A stretch of 37,295 nucleotides of DNA from Eubacteriaceae bacterium (GTDB taxonomy: Bacteria > Bacillota > Clostridia > Eubacteriales > Eubacteriaceae): NCBI GenBank assembly GCA_017405085.1, contig JAFRBB010000013.1:1-37295 (forward strand), written 5' to 3'. Shown piece by piece: positions 19,624-29,152 of the stretch. Within the stretch, counting starts at the first letter, position 1; each line of letters starts with the position of its first letter. Below the pieces are notes generated by a model, which made no database searches, was not told the DNA's origin, and worked only from the letters and a program-made list of their open reading frames with translations. Made by a program: the position numbers and the translations under genes.

Positions 19624-20525
19624 TTTCTATGCCTAAAATGTTCATCGGCGAAGGCAATGTCTTTTTTGATTTGCGCGATGAGTTCATCCAATGAGTCGAA
19701 TTTGATTTCACCGCGTACCCTTTCCAGAAAGGTGACGGACATGACTTCTCCGTAGATGTTGTCCGAAAAATCATAAAGATGGGTTTCAATGGAATAGGGA
19801 TGTTGCTCAAAGGTGGGATTGTGTCCCAGATTGGTGATGCCGTCATAGGAGCGGCCCCGAACACGGACTCTGGTAAAATACACGCCGGCGCCGGGCAAGA
19901 TCACGGTGTCCGACAATTTTAAATTGGCCGTCGGTATGCCAAAGGTGTGTCCCAGACGCTTGCCGATAACGACGCTTCCATTGATGGTGTATTTTCGCCC
20001 TAAAAAGGTTTCGACTTCGGAAACTTTTCCAGAGGCGATCAAATCGCGGATCAGTGTGCTGCTGACGGTTTGACCGTCAATGACGGTGGGCGGCATGACG
20101 GAAACACCAAAGCCATATTTTTTCCCCAGAGCCATGAGGGTATCGGTATTGCCCTCCCCTTTGTAGCCAAAAGTGTAATTGAAACCGACGACGATGTGTC
20201 CTACGTGATAACGCGAAAGCAAATAATCGCGCACAAATTCCTCCGGCGAAAGATTCATTAACGCCTCGTCAAAGGGATTGATGTCAACCTCATCGATACC
20301 CATGGATTTGATGATGGCGACTTTTTCGTCATTGGTGGTGATCATCGATGGCGCGTAGGCCGGAAAAATGAGGCGTAGGGGGTGCTCTTTAAAGGTCAGC
20401 ACCGCCGAAGCGCATTGGTTTTTTTGGGCGATCGTGACGGTTTGGTTAATCAGTGTTTTATGGCCGTTGTGAACGCCGTCAAAAAAACCCAAAGCGAGCA
20501 TGGTTTGATTGTTACGTTTTTTCAT
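19620..20525 (-). CDS. ribF: Bifunctional riboflavin kinase / FAD synthetase
   Basis: 301 residues. The N-terminal FAD synthetase domain shows GFFDGVHNGHK and TFKEHP; the middle has SSTLIRDLI. The C-terminal flavokinase domain has GIPTANL and TNLGHNPTF. It makes FMN and FAD from riboflavin. The truB-ribF order is the standard Firmicute arrangement. The start has an AAAGGAA site. FAD from this enzyme is also the donor for the ApbE reaction encoded elsewhere in the window. Confidence 0.95.
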   Translation of the reverse strand: MKKRNNQTMLALGFFDGVHNGHKTLINQTVTIAQKNQCASAVLTFKEHPLRLIFPAYAPSMITTNDEKVAIIKSMGIDEVDINPFDEALMNLSPEEFVRDYLLSRYHVGHIVVGFNYTFGYKGEGNTDTLMALGKKYGFGVSVMPPTVIDGQTVSSTLIRDLIASGKVSEVETFLGRKYTINGSVVIGKRLGHTFGIPTANLKLSDTVILPGAGVYFTRVRVRGRSYDGITNLGHNPTFEQHPYSIETHLYDFSDNIYGEVMSVTFLERVRGEIKFDSLDELIAQIKKDIAFADEHFRHRK

Positions 20526-20546
20526 GCGTTCCTTTCTTGTCGACGT

Positions 20547-21473
20547 TTAAATCAGCAGTCTGACCGGTTTGATGGCGGCCTGTCCGTCCTCGGTGATTTT
20601 CTTTCCGACGCCGAGAAAACGACGGTCGCTTCTGTATAGACAAACGAGAGTATCATCGGAAAGATCTGATATGGCACAATCGGTATTGCGGCTGTAGAGC
20701 ATCCCGCCGTTGTCGATAAAACGATCCCCTACCGGTTTCGCGAAGATTTTGGGATAGGACAGAAAGTCATCAACTTTTGTGAGCAATGCGAGTCTGTCTG
20801 AATAGGAAATCGCTTCGATCGCATCGATGGAAGGCGCTCCGTCGAGAGAAACATTTCCCACTGATAACCGCTTTAACGCGCCCATAGCGGCATGGGAGCC
20901 CAATGACCTGCCGATATCGTGACATAGGCTGCGGATATAGGTTCCCGCCGAACAAGTCACGATGAGACGAACGCTGCTTGGAAAATCCGTGTCATCGGTA
21001 ATGGCAAGTTTTGTGATTTGGACCGGCCTTTCGGGAATGTCGATGGTAAGACCTTCCCTGGCGTACTCATAGTATTTTTTTCCGTTTTTTTTGAGCGCGG
21101 AATATATCGGCGGCTTTTGCATGATATGACCGATAAATCCTGTGAGGGCCCGGTCAAGATCGGCTCTTGTGAAGTCCGGTTCTCCGCGGCTTGTGATTTG
21201 CCCTGTGGTGTCATAAGTATCCGTCTCGATGCCAAAACAAAGCGTCGCCTCATAGGTTTTGAAATCTCGCTCGAAAAATCGGATGAATCTGGTGGCCTTG
21301 CCGACGCATACCAAAAGCAATCCTTCGGCGGCGGGATCTAAAGTGCCGGTGTGCCCGATTTTTTTGACCCCGTACAGTCTCCGAAGTTTGGCGACGACAT
21401 CAAAGGATGTCCATCCCGAAGCTTTGTCAATCGCCAGCACGCCACAAGGTTGGCTCAGATCAGTCACAGGCAT
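20547..21473 (-). CDS. truB: tRNA pseudouridine-55 synthase
   Basis: 308 residues from ATG 21473. The catalytic block GHTGTLDPAAEGLL contains the nucleophile, Asp46. The C-terminal part resembles a PUA domain. The frame is open for 12 more codons upstream, but AAAGCGGAG seven bases before 21473 and conservation beginning at GVLAIDK favour the shorter start. It overlaps nrnA by 14 bases. Confidence 0.95.
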   Translation of the reverse strand: MPVTDLSQPCGVLAIDKASGWTSFDVVAKLRRLYGVKKIGHTGTLDPAAEGLLLVCVGKATRFIRFFERDFKTYEATLCFGIETDTYDTTGQITSRGEPDFTRADLDRALTGFIGHIMQKPPIYSALKKNGKKYYEYAREGLTIDIPERPVQITKLAITDDTDFPSSVRLIVTCSAGTYIRSLCHDIGRSLGSHAAMGALKRLSVGNVSLDGAPSIDAIEAISYSDRLALLTKVDDFLSYPKIFAKPVGDRFIDNGGMLYSRNTDCAISDLSDDTLVCLYRSDRRFLGVGKKITEDGQAAIKPVRLLI

Positions 21474-22443
21474 CGATCTCCGCTTTCCGTTCAAACAAAA
21501 ACGCGACAAGCTCTTGTTTGAGGTCTGCTAAATCGCCGGCGTAGTTAAATCCCGCGGCTCGCATGTGGCCGCCGCCGCCATGACGATCGGCAATGAGAGA
21601 GACGTCGACGGGATAGGGCTCCGCCGAGCGAAGAGATATTTTGTATTCCCCGGGATTGTTCTCTTTGACCGTCGCGGCAACCACCGTTCCCTCGAGCTGG
21701 ATGCCGATATTGGCCACGTCATCGCCGACGTTGACCATACCGCCGTAACTTTGGATGGTCGCCTCGTCCATCACAATCCAAGCCAGACGGTCATCAGCAT
21801 GGCGCGTGAGGGAATCAATGGCCTTGCCGTATAATTTTAATTCATCATAGCCTTTGGTCCGGTGCAGTCTGTCGGCTAAAAGAGCAAAGCGGTTGGGATG
21901 CTCGTAAAGCGCCTTTAAAATGTCAAAAGTGTCCGCCGTTACGCTGGAATATTGAAAGCCGCCGGTATCCGTGGAGATGGCGGTGTAAAGCGCTTCGGCG
22001 ATTTGATCATCGTGGGCGACGCCGAGACGAACAAGGAGCCTGTAGATGAGCTCGGCGCATGCCGAAGTGTTTTCGACATGATTGGCATCGCCATAGCCGA
22101 CATTGGTCAGGTGATGATCGATGACGACTTTGACGGGTCCGTCCGGCAACAGTTCGGGTTTTCGGGCGTAGTCATAGCTTGAGCAGTCAACAAAGACATA
22201 CGCGTCGTATTGCCCGGCAAATCGATCCTGATTGAAACTTTTAATCTCAGGGAAAAAAGACAGACGTTTTTCGATGTTGGTGTCCATATAATAGTCGACG
22301 TTTTTGCCGAGCTGTTTCAGGCCGAGCCCAAGAGCAATGGCCGAACCCACGGCATCGCCGTCGGGTTTTTGATGGGCCATGATGAGAAAGGTGTTTTTCT
22401 CTTTGAATATTTTTTCAACGTCTTCGTTAATCGGTTTGATCAT
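21460..22443 (-). CDS. nrnA: DHH-family oligoribonuclease / pAp phosphatase
   Basis: 327 residues from ATG 22443, preceded by AGAGG; the 22 upstream codons overlap rbfA out of frame and are not conserved-looking. DHH-domain motifs: AHQKPDGDAVGSA, FVDCSS and VIDHHLT. The DHHA1 domain has GGGGHMRAAGF at the C-terminus. It degrades short oligonucleotides and 3'-phosphoadenosine 5'-phosphate. The rbfA-nrnA-truB order is typical of Firmicutes. Confidence 0.93.
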   Translation of the reverse strand: MIKPINEDVEKIFKEKNTFLIMAHQKPDGDAVGSAIALGLGLKQLGKNVDYYMDTNIEKRLSFFPEIKSFNQDRFAGQYDAYVFVDCSSYDYARKPELLPDGPVKVVIDHHLTNVGYGDANHVENTSACAELIYRLLVRLGVAHDDQIAEALYTAISTDTGGFQYSSVTADTFDILKALYEHPNRFALLADRLHRTKGYDELKLYGKAIDSLTRHADDRLAWIVMDEATIQSYGGMVNVGDDVANIGIQLEGTVVAATVKENNPGEYKISLRSAEPYPVDVSLIADRHGGGGHMRAAGFNYAGDLADLKQELVAFLFERKAEIDACD

Positions 22444-22798
22444 GAGAACCTCTTTGATGGATGTCCTGAAGTAACGATTCGATATGCATGGCATAATCAA
22501 CAGAATCATCCAGTTCGAAACGCAATGCCGGGCTTTTGTGGGTTTTCATCACTTTGCCCAGAGCTGTTCTTAAAAAGCCGGAGGCGTTGTTCAAGGCTTC
22601 AATGGCCTTTTGTTTATCGCCCGCGTTACCGTAAAAGCTTACATAAACCGTGGCGTCATTGAGATCCGGGGTGGCCCGCACCCCGGTAATGCTTAAGGTG
22701 TCTGTCGGGATGCGGCTGTCTTTAATTCGCCCGCGGATGATGAGACTGAGTTCCCGTTGAATTTGACCGTTGATTTTTTCTATGCGATGAGAGGCCAT
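22427..22798 (-). CDS. rbfA: Ribosome-binding factor A
   Basis: 123 residues from ATG 22798 after an AGGAGGA site; the open frame upstream of this is an out-of-frame copy of the end of infB. The KH-like fold is recognisable by RIEKINGQIQRELS, ITGVRATPDLNDATVYVSF and SPALRFELDDS. It assists maturation of the 16S rRNA 5' end in the 30S subunit. It overlaps nrnA by 17 bases. Confidence 0.93.
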   Translation of the reverse strand: MASHRIEKINGQIQRELSLIIRGRIKDSRIPTDTLSITGVRATPDLNDATVYVSFYGNAGDKQKAIEALNNASGFLRTALGKVMKTHKSPALRFELDDSVDYAMHIESLLQDIHQRGSHDQTD

Positions 22799-22818
22799 AT
22801 CGGTAGTCCTCCTCCTGA

Positions 22819-25356
22819 TTATAATTCTTTGGCGACGGCTTCCATGACAAACATTTCGATGACATCGCCTTCTTTGATGTCGTTGTAATTTTCGATGCCG
22901 ATGCCGCATTCAAACCCGGAAGCCACTTCTTTCACATCGTCTTTGAAACGACGCAGTGACGCCAGCTTGCCCTCAAAGACGACAATGCCGTCTCTGATAA
23001 TGCGGACTGAGTCGGTTCTGGTAATTTTACCGTCGGTGACATAGGCGCCGGCGATGATGGTTCCGCCGGGGATTCTGAAGGTATTTCTGACTTCGGCGCT
23101 TCCCGTGACCTTTTCGACAAAATCGGGTTCGAGCATACCCTGCATAGCCTGTTTGACATCTTCGATGGCATCGTAAATCACGCGGTATAAGCGCACATCG
23201 ACTTTTTCGCTTTCGGCAGCGGCAACGGCGTTTTTGTCGGGTCTGACGTTAAAACCGATGATGATGGCATCGGAAGTGGAAGCTAACATAACGTCGGTTT
23301 CGTTGATGGCTCCGACAGCGCCGTGAATGACGTTGACGCGGACATCTTCGGTTCCGAGTTTTAGGAGGGATTGGGTAATCGCCTCAACGGAGCCTTGCAC
23401 ATCGGCTTTGACGATGATGTTGATATCCTGGATTTCTCCTTCTTGAATTCTGGAGAATAAGTCGTCCAAAGAGACTCTGGCTTTGGCCAATTTGGCGTTC
23501 TTTTCCATTTGGAGTCGTGATTCGGCCAACTGGCGGGCTTCTTTATCAGAGGGCAAGACAATGAAGTCATCTCCCGCTTCAGGAATACCGGAAAGACCGG
23601 AAATTTCCACCGGTTCCGACGGTCCCGCTTTTTTGATGCGGCGTCCTTTGTCATCCACCATGGTTCTGACTCTCCCATAAGTGGTGCCGGAAATGATGGA
23701 ATCCCCGATGTGAAGCGTCCCTTGCTGTACCAAAAGACTTGCTGTGGAGCCTTTGCCTTTTTTGACTCGGGCTTCGATGACGCATCCTCTGCCGGGACGA
23801 TTGGGATCGGCTCTGAGTTCTTCAACTTCCGCTACCAGCAGAATGTTTTCCAAAAGCTCATCGATGTTGAGGCCTTTTTTGGCGGAGACGGGCACGGCGA
23901 TGACGTCGCCCCCCCATTCTTCGACCACCAGATTGTGCTCGGTGAGTTCTTGTTTGACTCGTTCGGGATTGGCGCCTTCTTTGTCGATTTTGTTGATGGC
24001 AACGATAATCGGCACTTTGGCCGCTTTAGCGTGGTTGATGGCTTCGACGGTTTGCGGCATGACGCCGTCGTCGGCGGCCACAACCAGCACGGCAATATCG
24101 GTCATTTGAGCACCGCGCGAACGCATGGCCGTAAAGGCTTCATGCCCCGGGGTGTCGATGAAGGTGATGGCCTGACCTTTGATTTTGACGGTATAAGCAC
24201 CGATGTGCTGGGTGATGCCCCCGGCTTCCCCAGCTGTGACATGGGCTTTTCTGATGCGGTCAAGCAGGGATGTTTTACCGTGGTCAACATGACCCATAAC
24301 GGTGACCACCGGCGGTCTGACCACCTCTTTGCCCGTTTCTTCCTCGTCGTATTCCTCGAGGATTTTGGAGACGACGTCTTCCATTTTGATTTCCCGGATT
24401 TCGTAGCCGAGTTCATCCGCTACCAGGGAGGCTGTTTCAAAATCAATTTGTTGGTTGATGGAGGCCATGGTGCCGGCCATCATTAAGGTTTTGATGATTT
24501 CGGTGGCTCCGATGCCCAGAATTTCGGCAAATTCGCCGACGGTTAGGGTTTCGGGCACCTCATAGACTTGATTTTTAAGTCTTTCGGATTTGTTTTCGGC
24601 TTTGATTTTTTTGTAGACCGCTCTGGACGTTTTGCCTTTTTTGCTGTGGTCTTTGACCTTGAGCGGTCTTTCGTCTTTTTTGTTTTTCTTGTAGCGGTCT
24701 TTCTTTTTCTTGTTGCGATGGTCTTGCTCTTTGGTGAATTTCGAGTTGGCCTCGCTATTCATTCCTTTACCCGAAGCAGGCTGACCAAACCGGTTGTCGG
24801 AGGAACCATGCCTTTTATCCTGCTGATTTCTGTTTTGCGGCCCGCGGCCCGATTGTTGTTTTCGCGCGTCGGCGTGGTCCGGTTTTTGTCTGCGGTTTTG
24901 TTTGTTCTGACCCTGACCCGTCTTATCGGTTTTGGAGACTTTGGCCGCGGGTTGTTTCTCGTTTGTTTTCGGCGTTTTTTTCACGCTTTGTTCGGCGGGT
25001 TTTTGTCGTTCGTCACGGGAATTGGACCGCGCTTCGGATTTTGTTTTCTTGACGTCACGCTCAGCCTTTTTCGCTTTTTCGGGGGCCGCGCCCTCTTTTT
25101 TCGCTTTCGGCTTTTGGGTCTGCGCTTTGTCCGTCTGTGCTTTTTTTTCGGCTTTGGCCGCGGGTTTTTGTTCCGGTTCGGCCGTAGACGCCTCTTCTCC
25201 CGGATGATATGCCGCTTCGAATTTTTGCACCTGCTCGTCGGTTAAAGCGCTCATGTGGTTTTTGACAGGAATTTGATAACGGTTGAGAATCGCGACAAAA
25301 TCCTTGCTCGGTATTTCGTATTTATTGGCCAGTTGATATACTCTCAGTTTCGCCAT
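22819..25356 (-). CDS. infB: Translation initiation factor IF-2
   Basis: 845 residues. A short IF2N domain (1-50) is followed by a very long Lys/Gln/Ala-rich, disordered-looking stretch (about 55-265) and a second IF2N-like domain (270-325). The GTPase has G1 GHVDHGKTS (about 353-361), G3 DTPGHEA, G4 NKIDK and G5 SAKKG; domains II-IV end at the C-terminus. It places initiator tRNA on the 30S subunit. The low-complexity linker is basic and poorly constrained in this family. The start has AGGAGGG. The gene for the L7Ae-like protein YlxQ, often between ylxR and infB, is absent. Confidence 0.97.
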   Translation of the reverse strand: MAKLRVYQLANKYEIPSKDFVAILNRYQIPVKNHMSALTDEQVQKFEAAYHPGEEASTAEPEQKPAAKAEKKAQTDKAQTQKPKAKKEGAAPEKAKKAERDVKKTKSEARSNSRDERQKPAEQSVKKTPKTNEKQPAAKVSKTDKTGQGQNKQNRRQKPDHADARKQQSGRGPQNRNQQDKRHGSSDNRFGQPASGKGMNSEANSKFTKEQDHRNKKKKDRYKKNKKDERPLKVKDHSKKGKTSRAVYKKIKAENKSERLKNQVYEVPETLTVGEFAEILGIGATEIIKTLMMAGTMASINQQIDFETASLVADELGYEIREIKMEDVVSKILEEYDEEETGKEVVRPPVVTVMGHVDHGKTSLLDRIRKAHVTAGEAGGITQHIGAYTVKIKGQAITFIDTPGHEAFTAMRSRGAQMTDIAVLVVAADDGVMPQTVEAINHAKAAKVPIIVAINKIDKEGANPERVKQELTEHNLVVEEWGGDVIAVPVSAKKGLNIDELLENILLVAEVEELRADPNRPGRGCVIEARVKKGKGSTASLLVQQGTLHIGDSIISGTTYGRVRTMVDDKGRRIKKAGPSEPVEISGLSGIPEAGDDFIVLPSDKEARQLAESRLQMEKNAKLAKARVSLDDLFSRIQEGEIQDINIIVKADVQGSVEAITQSLLKLGTEDVRVNVIHGAVGAINETDVMLASTSDAIIIGFNVRPDKNAVAAAESEKVDVRLYRVIYDAIEDVKQAMQGMLEPDFVEKVTGSAEVRNTFRIPGGTIIAGAYVTDGKITRTDSVRIIRDGIVVFEGKLASLRRFKDDVKEVASGFECGIGIENYNDIKEGDVIEMFVMEAVAKEL

Positions 25357-25368
25357 AGTCCCTCCTTT

Positions 25369-25653
25369 TCAGTCTTGTTTACATTGTTTATCCTTTACGC
25401 TGTCTTCAAGACTTGCTTTAATTTCTTGTATCATACGTTCCGAAACGGGCGATTTGAGCGCCGCGCTTAAGCTTTTGACATTGAGCTTATCGACGCATGT
25501 CACGCTGTTGCATACGTAGGCGCCCCGTCCGTTTTTCTTCCCCGTTAAATCGGCGGTTAGGCCGTTTTCTTCGTTTAAGAGGATTCGGATTAATTCTTTT
25601 TTCGGTTTTTTTTCACGGCATGACAGGCATGTCCGCATCGGTATTTTTTTCAT
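25369..25653 (-). CDS. ylxR: YlxR-family RNA-binding protein (RnpM)
   Basis: 94 residues. The N-terminal RTCLSCREKKPKKELIR and the GRGAYVC motif define the YlxR/DUF448 family, reported in Bacillus to bind RNase P RNA (RnpM). It lies 11 bases after nusA with no clear Shine-Dalgarno sequence and 12 bases before infB, the usual position. Confidence 0.9.
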   Translation of the reverse strand: MKKIPMRTCLSCREKKPKKELIRILLNEENGLTADLTGKKNGRGAYVCNSVTCVDKLNVKSLSAALKSPVSERMIQEIKASLEDSVKDKQCKQD

Positions 25654-25664
25654 GGTATTCGCGT

Positions 25665-26936
25665 TTATAATGCCGAAGGCACAGGACCCGCTTCATCCCG
25701 GGAAAGGGCCTCGTCTTCTGCCGCGTCATCCGGGATGGTGTCGGCGGTGTCGACGTCGGACAAGTCATCCTGTTCTAGGATGGCGTCCATTTCGTGTTTG
25801 AAGTCGCCGATGATGAGATCGGGCGTCGCCGTGTCGGCAAAGCATTCTTCTCTGAAGTTCGGATTGATGGCCAACATTTTTTCGAAATCAGAAGCGCTTT
25901 TGATGTCGATTTTCCATCCCGTCAGCTTGGCCGCCAGGCGGACATTTTGACCTTCCTTGCCGATGGCTAAGGAAAATTGGAAATCGTCAACGACGACGTA
26001 GGCTTTCTTTTCGTTTTCGTTGATCAACACTTCGGAAACTTTCGCCGGGCTCAAAGCGTTGGCAATGTAGGTTTTGATATCATCACTGTATTTGATGACG
26101 TCGATTTTTTCACCGCCCAATTCATTGATGATGTTCTGCACCCGGGCGCCTTTGAAGCCCACGCAGGAGCCCACGGGATCGACACCGGGATCGTTGGCTT
26201 TCATGGCGATTTTGGTTCGGGAGCCCGCTTCTCTGGCAATCCCGATGATGTCGACAACACCGTCGTAGATTTCGGGAACTTCTTCCTCAAACAGGCGTTT
26301 GACAAAATTGGGATGGGTTCTGGACAATAGGATCTGCGGCCCTTTGGTGGTCTTTTTAACGGCCAGAAGATAGACTTTGATGCGTTTCCCCGGGCGGTAG
26401 GTTTCTGTTTTGATCTGTTCGGCGCTGAGCATGACGCCTTCGCTGTCGCCGATGTCCACATAGACGTTGCCGCGTCTGCCCGTTTGCGGATTACCGCGGT
26501 CTACCCGGCTGATCACGCCGATGATAAGTTCATCCTGACGTTCGAGATATTCGTTGTAGATGACGGCGCGTTCGGATTCCTTGATTTTTTGGAAAATCAG
26601 CTGTTTGGCGTTTTGCGCCGCGATGCGGCCGAAATCCTTCGGTTTGACTTCTTCTTTGATCATGCCGCCGATGGCGATGTCGGGTTCTATTTCCCTGGCT
26701 TCTTCCAGGCTGATTTCTTTGTCCGGATCGGTGACGCTGTCAACGACGGCCCACACGGCGTAAATCTTGATTTCCCCGGATTGTCTGTCGATGTTGACTT
26801 CCACGGTTTCCGCGTTGTCATGCTGTTTGCGATAGGCGGATTCGATGGAAGACTCGATGTTTTCGATCAGTTCTTCTTTGTCAATTCCTTTTTCGTTTTG
26901 TAAAACGTCCAAGGCTTTAATAAATTCTGCGTTCAT
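25665..26936 (-). CDS. nusA: Transcription termination/antitermination factor NusA
   Basis: 423 residues. N-terminal RNA-polymerase-binding domain (1-130), S1 domain (about 134-200), KH1 with GSCVGFKGARVQNI, KH2 with AIGKEGQNVRLAA, and an acidic tail (about 385-423). The tail is longer than the roughly 370-residue Bacillus protein and somewhat resembles a degenerate acidic-repeat region. It modulates pausing and intrinsic termination. AGGAG lies 12 bases before the ATG. Confidence 0.96.
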   Translation of the reverse strand: MNAEFIKALDVLQNEKGIDKEELIENIESSIESAYRKQHDNAETVEVNIDRQSGEIKIYAVWAVVDSVTDPDKEISLEEAREIEPDIAIGGMIKEEVKPKDFGRIAAQNAKQLIFQKIKESERAVIYNEYLERQDELIIGVISRVDRGNPQTGRRGNVYVDIGDSEGVMLSAEQIKTETYRPGKRIKVYLLAVKKTTKGPQILLSRTHPNFVKRLFEEEVPEIYDGVVDIIGIAREAGSRTKIAMKANDPGVDPVGSCVGFKGARVQNIINELGGEKIDVIKYSDDIKTYIANALSPAKVSEVLINENEKKAYVVVDDFQFSLAIGKEGQNVRLAAKLTGWKIDIKSASDFEKMLAINPNFREECFADTATPDLIIGDFKHEMDAILEQDDLSDVDTADTIPDDAAEDEALSRDEAGPVPSAL

Positions 26937-26951
26937 GCTTTTTGTAAACTC

Positions 26952-27413
26952 CTAAAACTCAAAATGAAGTGAGGCTTTTGAGATATCCTCGTATTTGATG
27001 GTGGTTGTGTCATCGCCATCGACAATGATGATGCCTTCATCATCGGCGTCTTTTAAAATGACCGTCATTTTCTTTTTGCCGCCCAAAGCGCGGTAAAGTC
27101 GGATGTCGATGGTTTTTCCGATGTTGTCTTGAAAATGTTTAACCCGGCTTAGCCTTCGCTCGAGGCCCGGTGAGGAGACCTCCAGCAAGTAGTTTGACTC
27201 GATGGGATCGGCCTCGTCCAAAAAGGCGCTGAGGTGCCGGCTGACTTTTTCGCAATCGTCAAGGCCGATGCCTTCCGGACTGTCGATGTAGACCGTCAGG
27301 ACTTTGTCTTTTCCGACTTTTTCGTAGGAGACGTCGTAACAGTCATAACCGAGGGACTCGGTTTGGGGTTTAAGCAATTGGTATAAATATTCTTTTTTTG
27401 ATCCTTTGATCAT
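26952..27413 (-). CDS. rimP: Ribosome maturation factor RimP
   Basis: 153 residues with the RimP pattern: LGYDCYDVSYEKVGKDKVL, then YIDSPEGIGLDDCEKVSRHL, then LEVSSPGLERRL. It acts in 30S subunit assembly. It is the first gene of the long block, 78 bases downstream of the frr stop, which is followed by a terminator. A possible promoter (TTGTGC, 17 bases, CATAAC) overlaps that terminator but is weak. Confidence 0.92.
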   Translation of the reverse strand: MIKGSKKEYLYQLLKPQTESLGYDCYDVSYEKVGKDKVLTVYIDSPEGIGLDDCEKVSRHLSAFLDEADPIESNYLLEVSSPGLERRLSRVKHFQDNIGKTIDIRLYRALGGKKKMTVILKDADDEGIIIVDGDDTTTIKYEDISKASLHFEF

Positions 27414-27440
27414 GTGGTTCTCCGTTATGATGGTTTCCCG

Positions 27441-27473
27441 TTAAAAGCACAAGAGTGGGTCTCCCCACTCTTG
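27441..27473 (-). terminator. Intrinsic terminator between frr and rimP
   Basis: A perfect 10-bp stem (27464-27473 with 27450-27459) and TCTC loop, followed on the minus strand by TGCTTTT. It ends the pyrH-frr transcript. The T run is short, so some read-through into rimP is plausible. Confidence 0.75.
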
Positions 27474-27490
27474 CCTGAATGTATTCACTT

Positions 27491-28048
27491 TTAGACTTCA
27501 AGGATTTCCTTTTCTTTTTCCTTGAGCATGTCGTCGACTTTTTTGATGAATTGATCCGTCGCTTTTTGTACGTTGGCTTCACCGTCTTTTAAGTCGTCTT
27601 CGCTGATTTCCGCGGCTTTTTGGGCGTCTTTGAGCTTGGTCACCGCTTTGCGTCTGACATTGCGAACAGCCACTTTGCATTCTTCGCCGTATTTTTTGGT
27701 GAGTTTGACCAGTTCTTTACGGCGTTCCTCGGTGAGCTGCGGCACAACCAGACGAATGACTTTGCCGTCATTGGACGGGTTGAACCCCAGATCCGAGGTC
27801 ATGATGGCCTTTTCGATTTGCTTTAAGGCCGAGGCGTCATAGGGCTGAACGGTGATCATTCTGGGTTCGGGCACCGCGATGCTGGCCAATTGATTGATCG
27901 GCGTCAGTGTGCCGTAGTAGTCGATTTTGATCTTGTCCAGAATGTGGGCGTTGGCCCGTCCGGCGCGAAGTCCCGCCAGGGCTTCGTTTAAGTTATCGGT
28001 GGCTTTTTCCATTTTTTCTTCGGCAGCCTGTTGAATGGTATCTAACAT
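27491..28048 (-). CDS. frr: Ribosome recycling factor
   Basis: 185 residues, the normal family length. Recognisable blocks are [14 protein letters not shown] near residue 28, [13 protein letters not shown] near 44 and the basic helix with [15 protein letters not shown] near 120. It splits post-termination ribosomes with EF-G. It overlaps pyrH by seven bases and has a GAGGGGG ribosome site. Confidence 0.96.
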   Translation of the reverse strand: MLDTIQQAAEEKMEKATDNLNEALAGLRAGRANAHILDKIKIDYYGTLTPINQLASIAVPEPRMITVQPYDASALKQIEKAIMTSDLGFNPSNDGKVIRLVVPQLTEERRKELVKLTKKYGEECKVAVRNVRRKAVTKLKDAQKAAEISEDDLKDGEANVQKATDQFIKKVDDMLKEKEKEILEV

Positions 28049-28761
28049 GTTTGTTCCCCCTCTATTAATGTTCCGATGTGTTCTCCCATCGCCGCTCGCA
28101 GGATGTTGTCAGGATTGTCAAGGCCGAAAACCAAAATTTTGATGTCGTTGTCCATGCACAGGGTGATGGCTGTGGCGTCCATCACTTTGAGGCCTTTGTC
28201 GATGACATCAAGATAACACAAATGGGTGTATTTTTTGGCATCGTCATGGAGCGCCGGATCTTTGTCGTAGACGGCGTCAACGTTTTTGGCCAGCAGGATG
28301 ATATCCGCGTCAATTTCCGCCGCCCGCAGCGACGCCGTGGTGTCCGTCGTGAAGAACGGATTGCCGGTGCCGGCCGCGAAGATGACGACTCGTTTCTTTT
28401 CCAGATGGCGAACGGCTTTTCGCTTGATGTAGGGCTCGGCCACTTCTTTCATTTCGATGGCCGTTTGAACCCGAACCGGCACGCCGATGTGCTCAAGGCT
28501 GTCCTGGAGCGACAGGGCGTTGATGACCGTCGCCAGCATGCCCATGTAATCGGCGGTGGATTTGTCCATCCCTTCGCCCAGACGGCCTCGCCAGAAATTG
28601 CCGCCGCCGACGACGATGGCCACCTCGATGCCGCGATCGAAGACTTTTTTGATGGACTCGCAAATGCGCGAGACCGTTTTGGGATCAATCCCGAATCCTC
28701 CGGGACCCGCCAAAGCTTCTCCGCTTAATTTTATCATGACACGTTTGTAAGCTAAGTTCAT
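28042..28761 (-). CDS. pyrH: UMP kinase
   Basis: 239 residues of the amino-acid-kinase fold. Motifs: [17 protein letters not shown] at the N-terminus, [10 protein letters not shown] near residue 50 and [11 protein letters not shown] near 132. It phosphorylates UMP to UDP. The start has GGAGG seven bases upstream. pyrH-frr is the normal pair, but rpsB and tsf, commonly upstream, are absent; a phosphate module lies there instead. Confidence 0.96.
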   Translation of the reverse strand: MNLAYKRVMIKLSGEALAGPGGFGIDPKTVSRICESIKKVFDRGIEVAIVVGGGNFWRGRLGEGMDKSTADYMGMLATVINALSLQDSLEHIGVPVRVQTAIEMKEVAEPYIKRKAVRHLEKKRVVIFAAGTGNPFFTTDTTASLRAAEIDADIILLAKNVDAVYDKDPALHDDAKKYTHLCYLDVIDKGLKVMDATAITLCMDNDIKILVFGLDNPDNILRAAMGEHIGTLIEGEQTC

Positions 28762-28784
28762 TTTGGAACCTCCGGCATTAGATT

Positions 28785-28813
28785 ATTATAACGCATGATC
28801 TCAAACTGTTCAA
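28785..28813 (-). promoter_or_regulatory. Sigma-A promoter of pyrH-frr
   Basis: Minus strand: TTGAAC (complement of 28808-28813), 17-base spacer, TATAAT (complement of 28785-28790). It lies 24 bases upstream of the pyrH start and downstream of the terminator at 28865-28888, so pyrH does not depend on the upstream transcript. Confidence 0.7.
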
Positions 28814-28864
28814 GGCCTTTACCATCCGCGGCCGTATCGCAGGTCTGTTAGATGGTGCCTTCAC

Positions 28865-28933
28865 AAAAAAAGAACACTGTTTGTGCTCCTTTAACCAACA
28901 TCCGATGTGCCGGAACAACACTGTCCCGTATAT
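28865..28933 (-). ncRNA. Candidate small RNA of about 69 nt upstream of pyrH
   Basis: A promoter-to-terminator unit in the 390-bp gap. The promoter is TTTACA (complement of 28962-28967), 16 bases, TATAAT (complement of 28940-28945), with a start expected near 28933. The end is a hairpin, GAGCAC paired with GTGTTC around AAACA (28872-28888), followed by seven Us (28871-28865). Near its 5' end, GGGACA can pair with TGTTCC. Between the hairpins is an unpaired-looking AAAGGAG. It could also act as a 5' leader attenuator, but pyrH has its own promoter downstream. No known RNA family is recognised. Confidence 0.45.
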
Positions 28934-28939
28934 ATTGTT

Positions 28940-28967
28940 ATTATACGCTATTTTGAAAAAATGTAAA
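28940..28967 (-). promoter_or_regulatory. Promoter of the candidate small RNA
   Basis: TTTACA, 16-base spacer, TATAAT on the minus strand. The -10 is a perfect match and the -35 matches five of six bases. Confidence 0.55.
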
Positions 28968-29104
28968 GGGAAATTTGCCGATTTTCGGTCTTTTGAAGAG
29001 ATTTATTTTAGGTGATGGCGAAAATGAGGCTCCCTTGCCGCCGGGGAAACGTCTGCGGGTCGAAAAACCCGGCGCGCCCGTTTTTTAGGGGCAGCAAGTC
29101 TTTA

Positions 29105-29144
29105 GCTTAAAAGACGCGGGAGTCCTCGGTCAAGCGCTCCCGCG
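29105..29144 (-). terminator. Intrinsic terminator of the Na/Pi symporter gene
   Basis: An 8-bp GC stem (29115-29122 with 29137-29144) with a 14-base loop, followed on the minus strand by TCTTTT, just past the stop codon. The 28968-29104 stretch between here and the small-RNA promoter holds a small CGGGT/ACCCG hairpin and nothing else I recognise. Confidence 0.7.
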
Positions 29145-29152
29145 ATATGGAT

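Noticed and set aside
23710..24486. 258-codon plus-strand frame opposite infB
   Set aside because: Lies wholly antisense to the conserved GTPase domain, shows no family motif, and has no ribosome site. It reflects codon bias of infB.
28078..28728. 216-codon plus-strand frame opposite pyrH
   Set aside because: Antisense to a complete, conserved UMP kinase; no start signals.
28857..28911. A 17-codon frame (starting Met-Leu-Val-Lys) across the candidate small RNA terminator
   Set aside because: There is no ribosome site before the ATG, and it runs through the terminator U-run into sequence that would not be transcribed.
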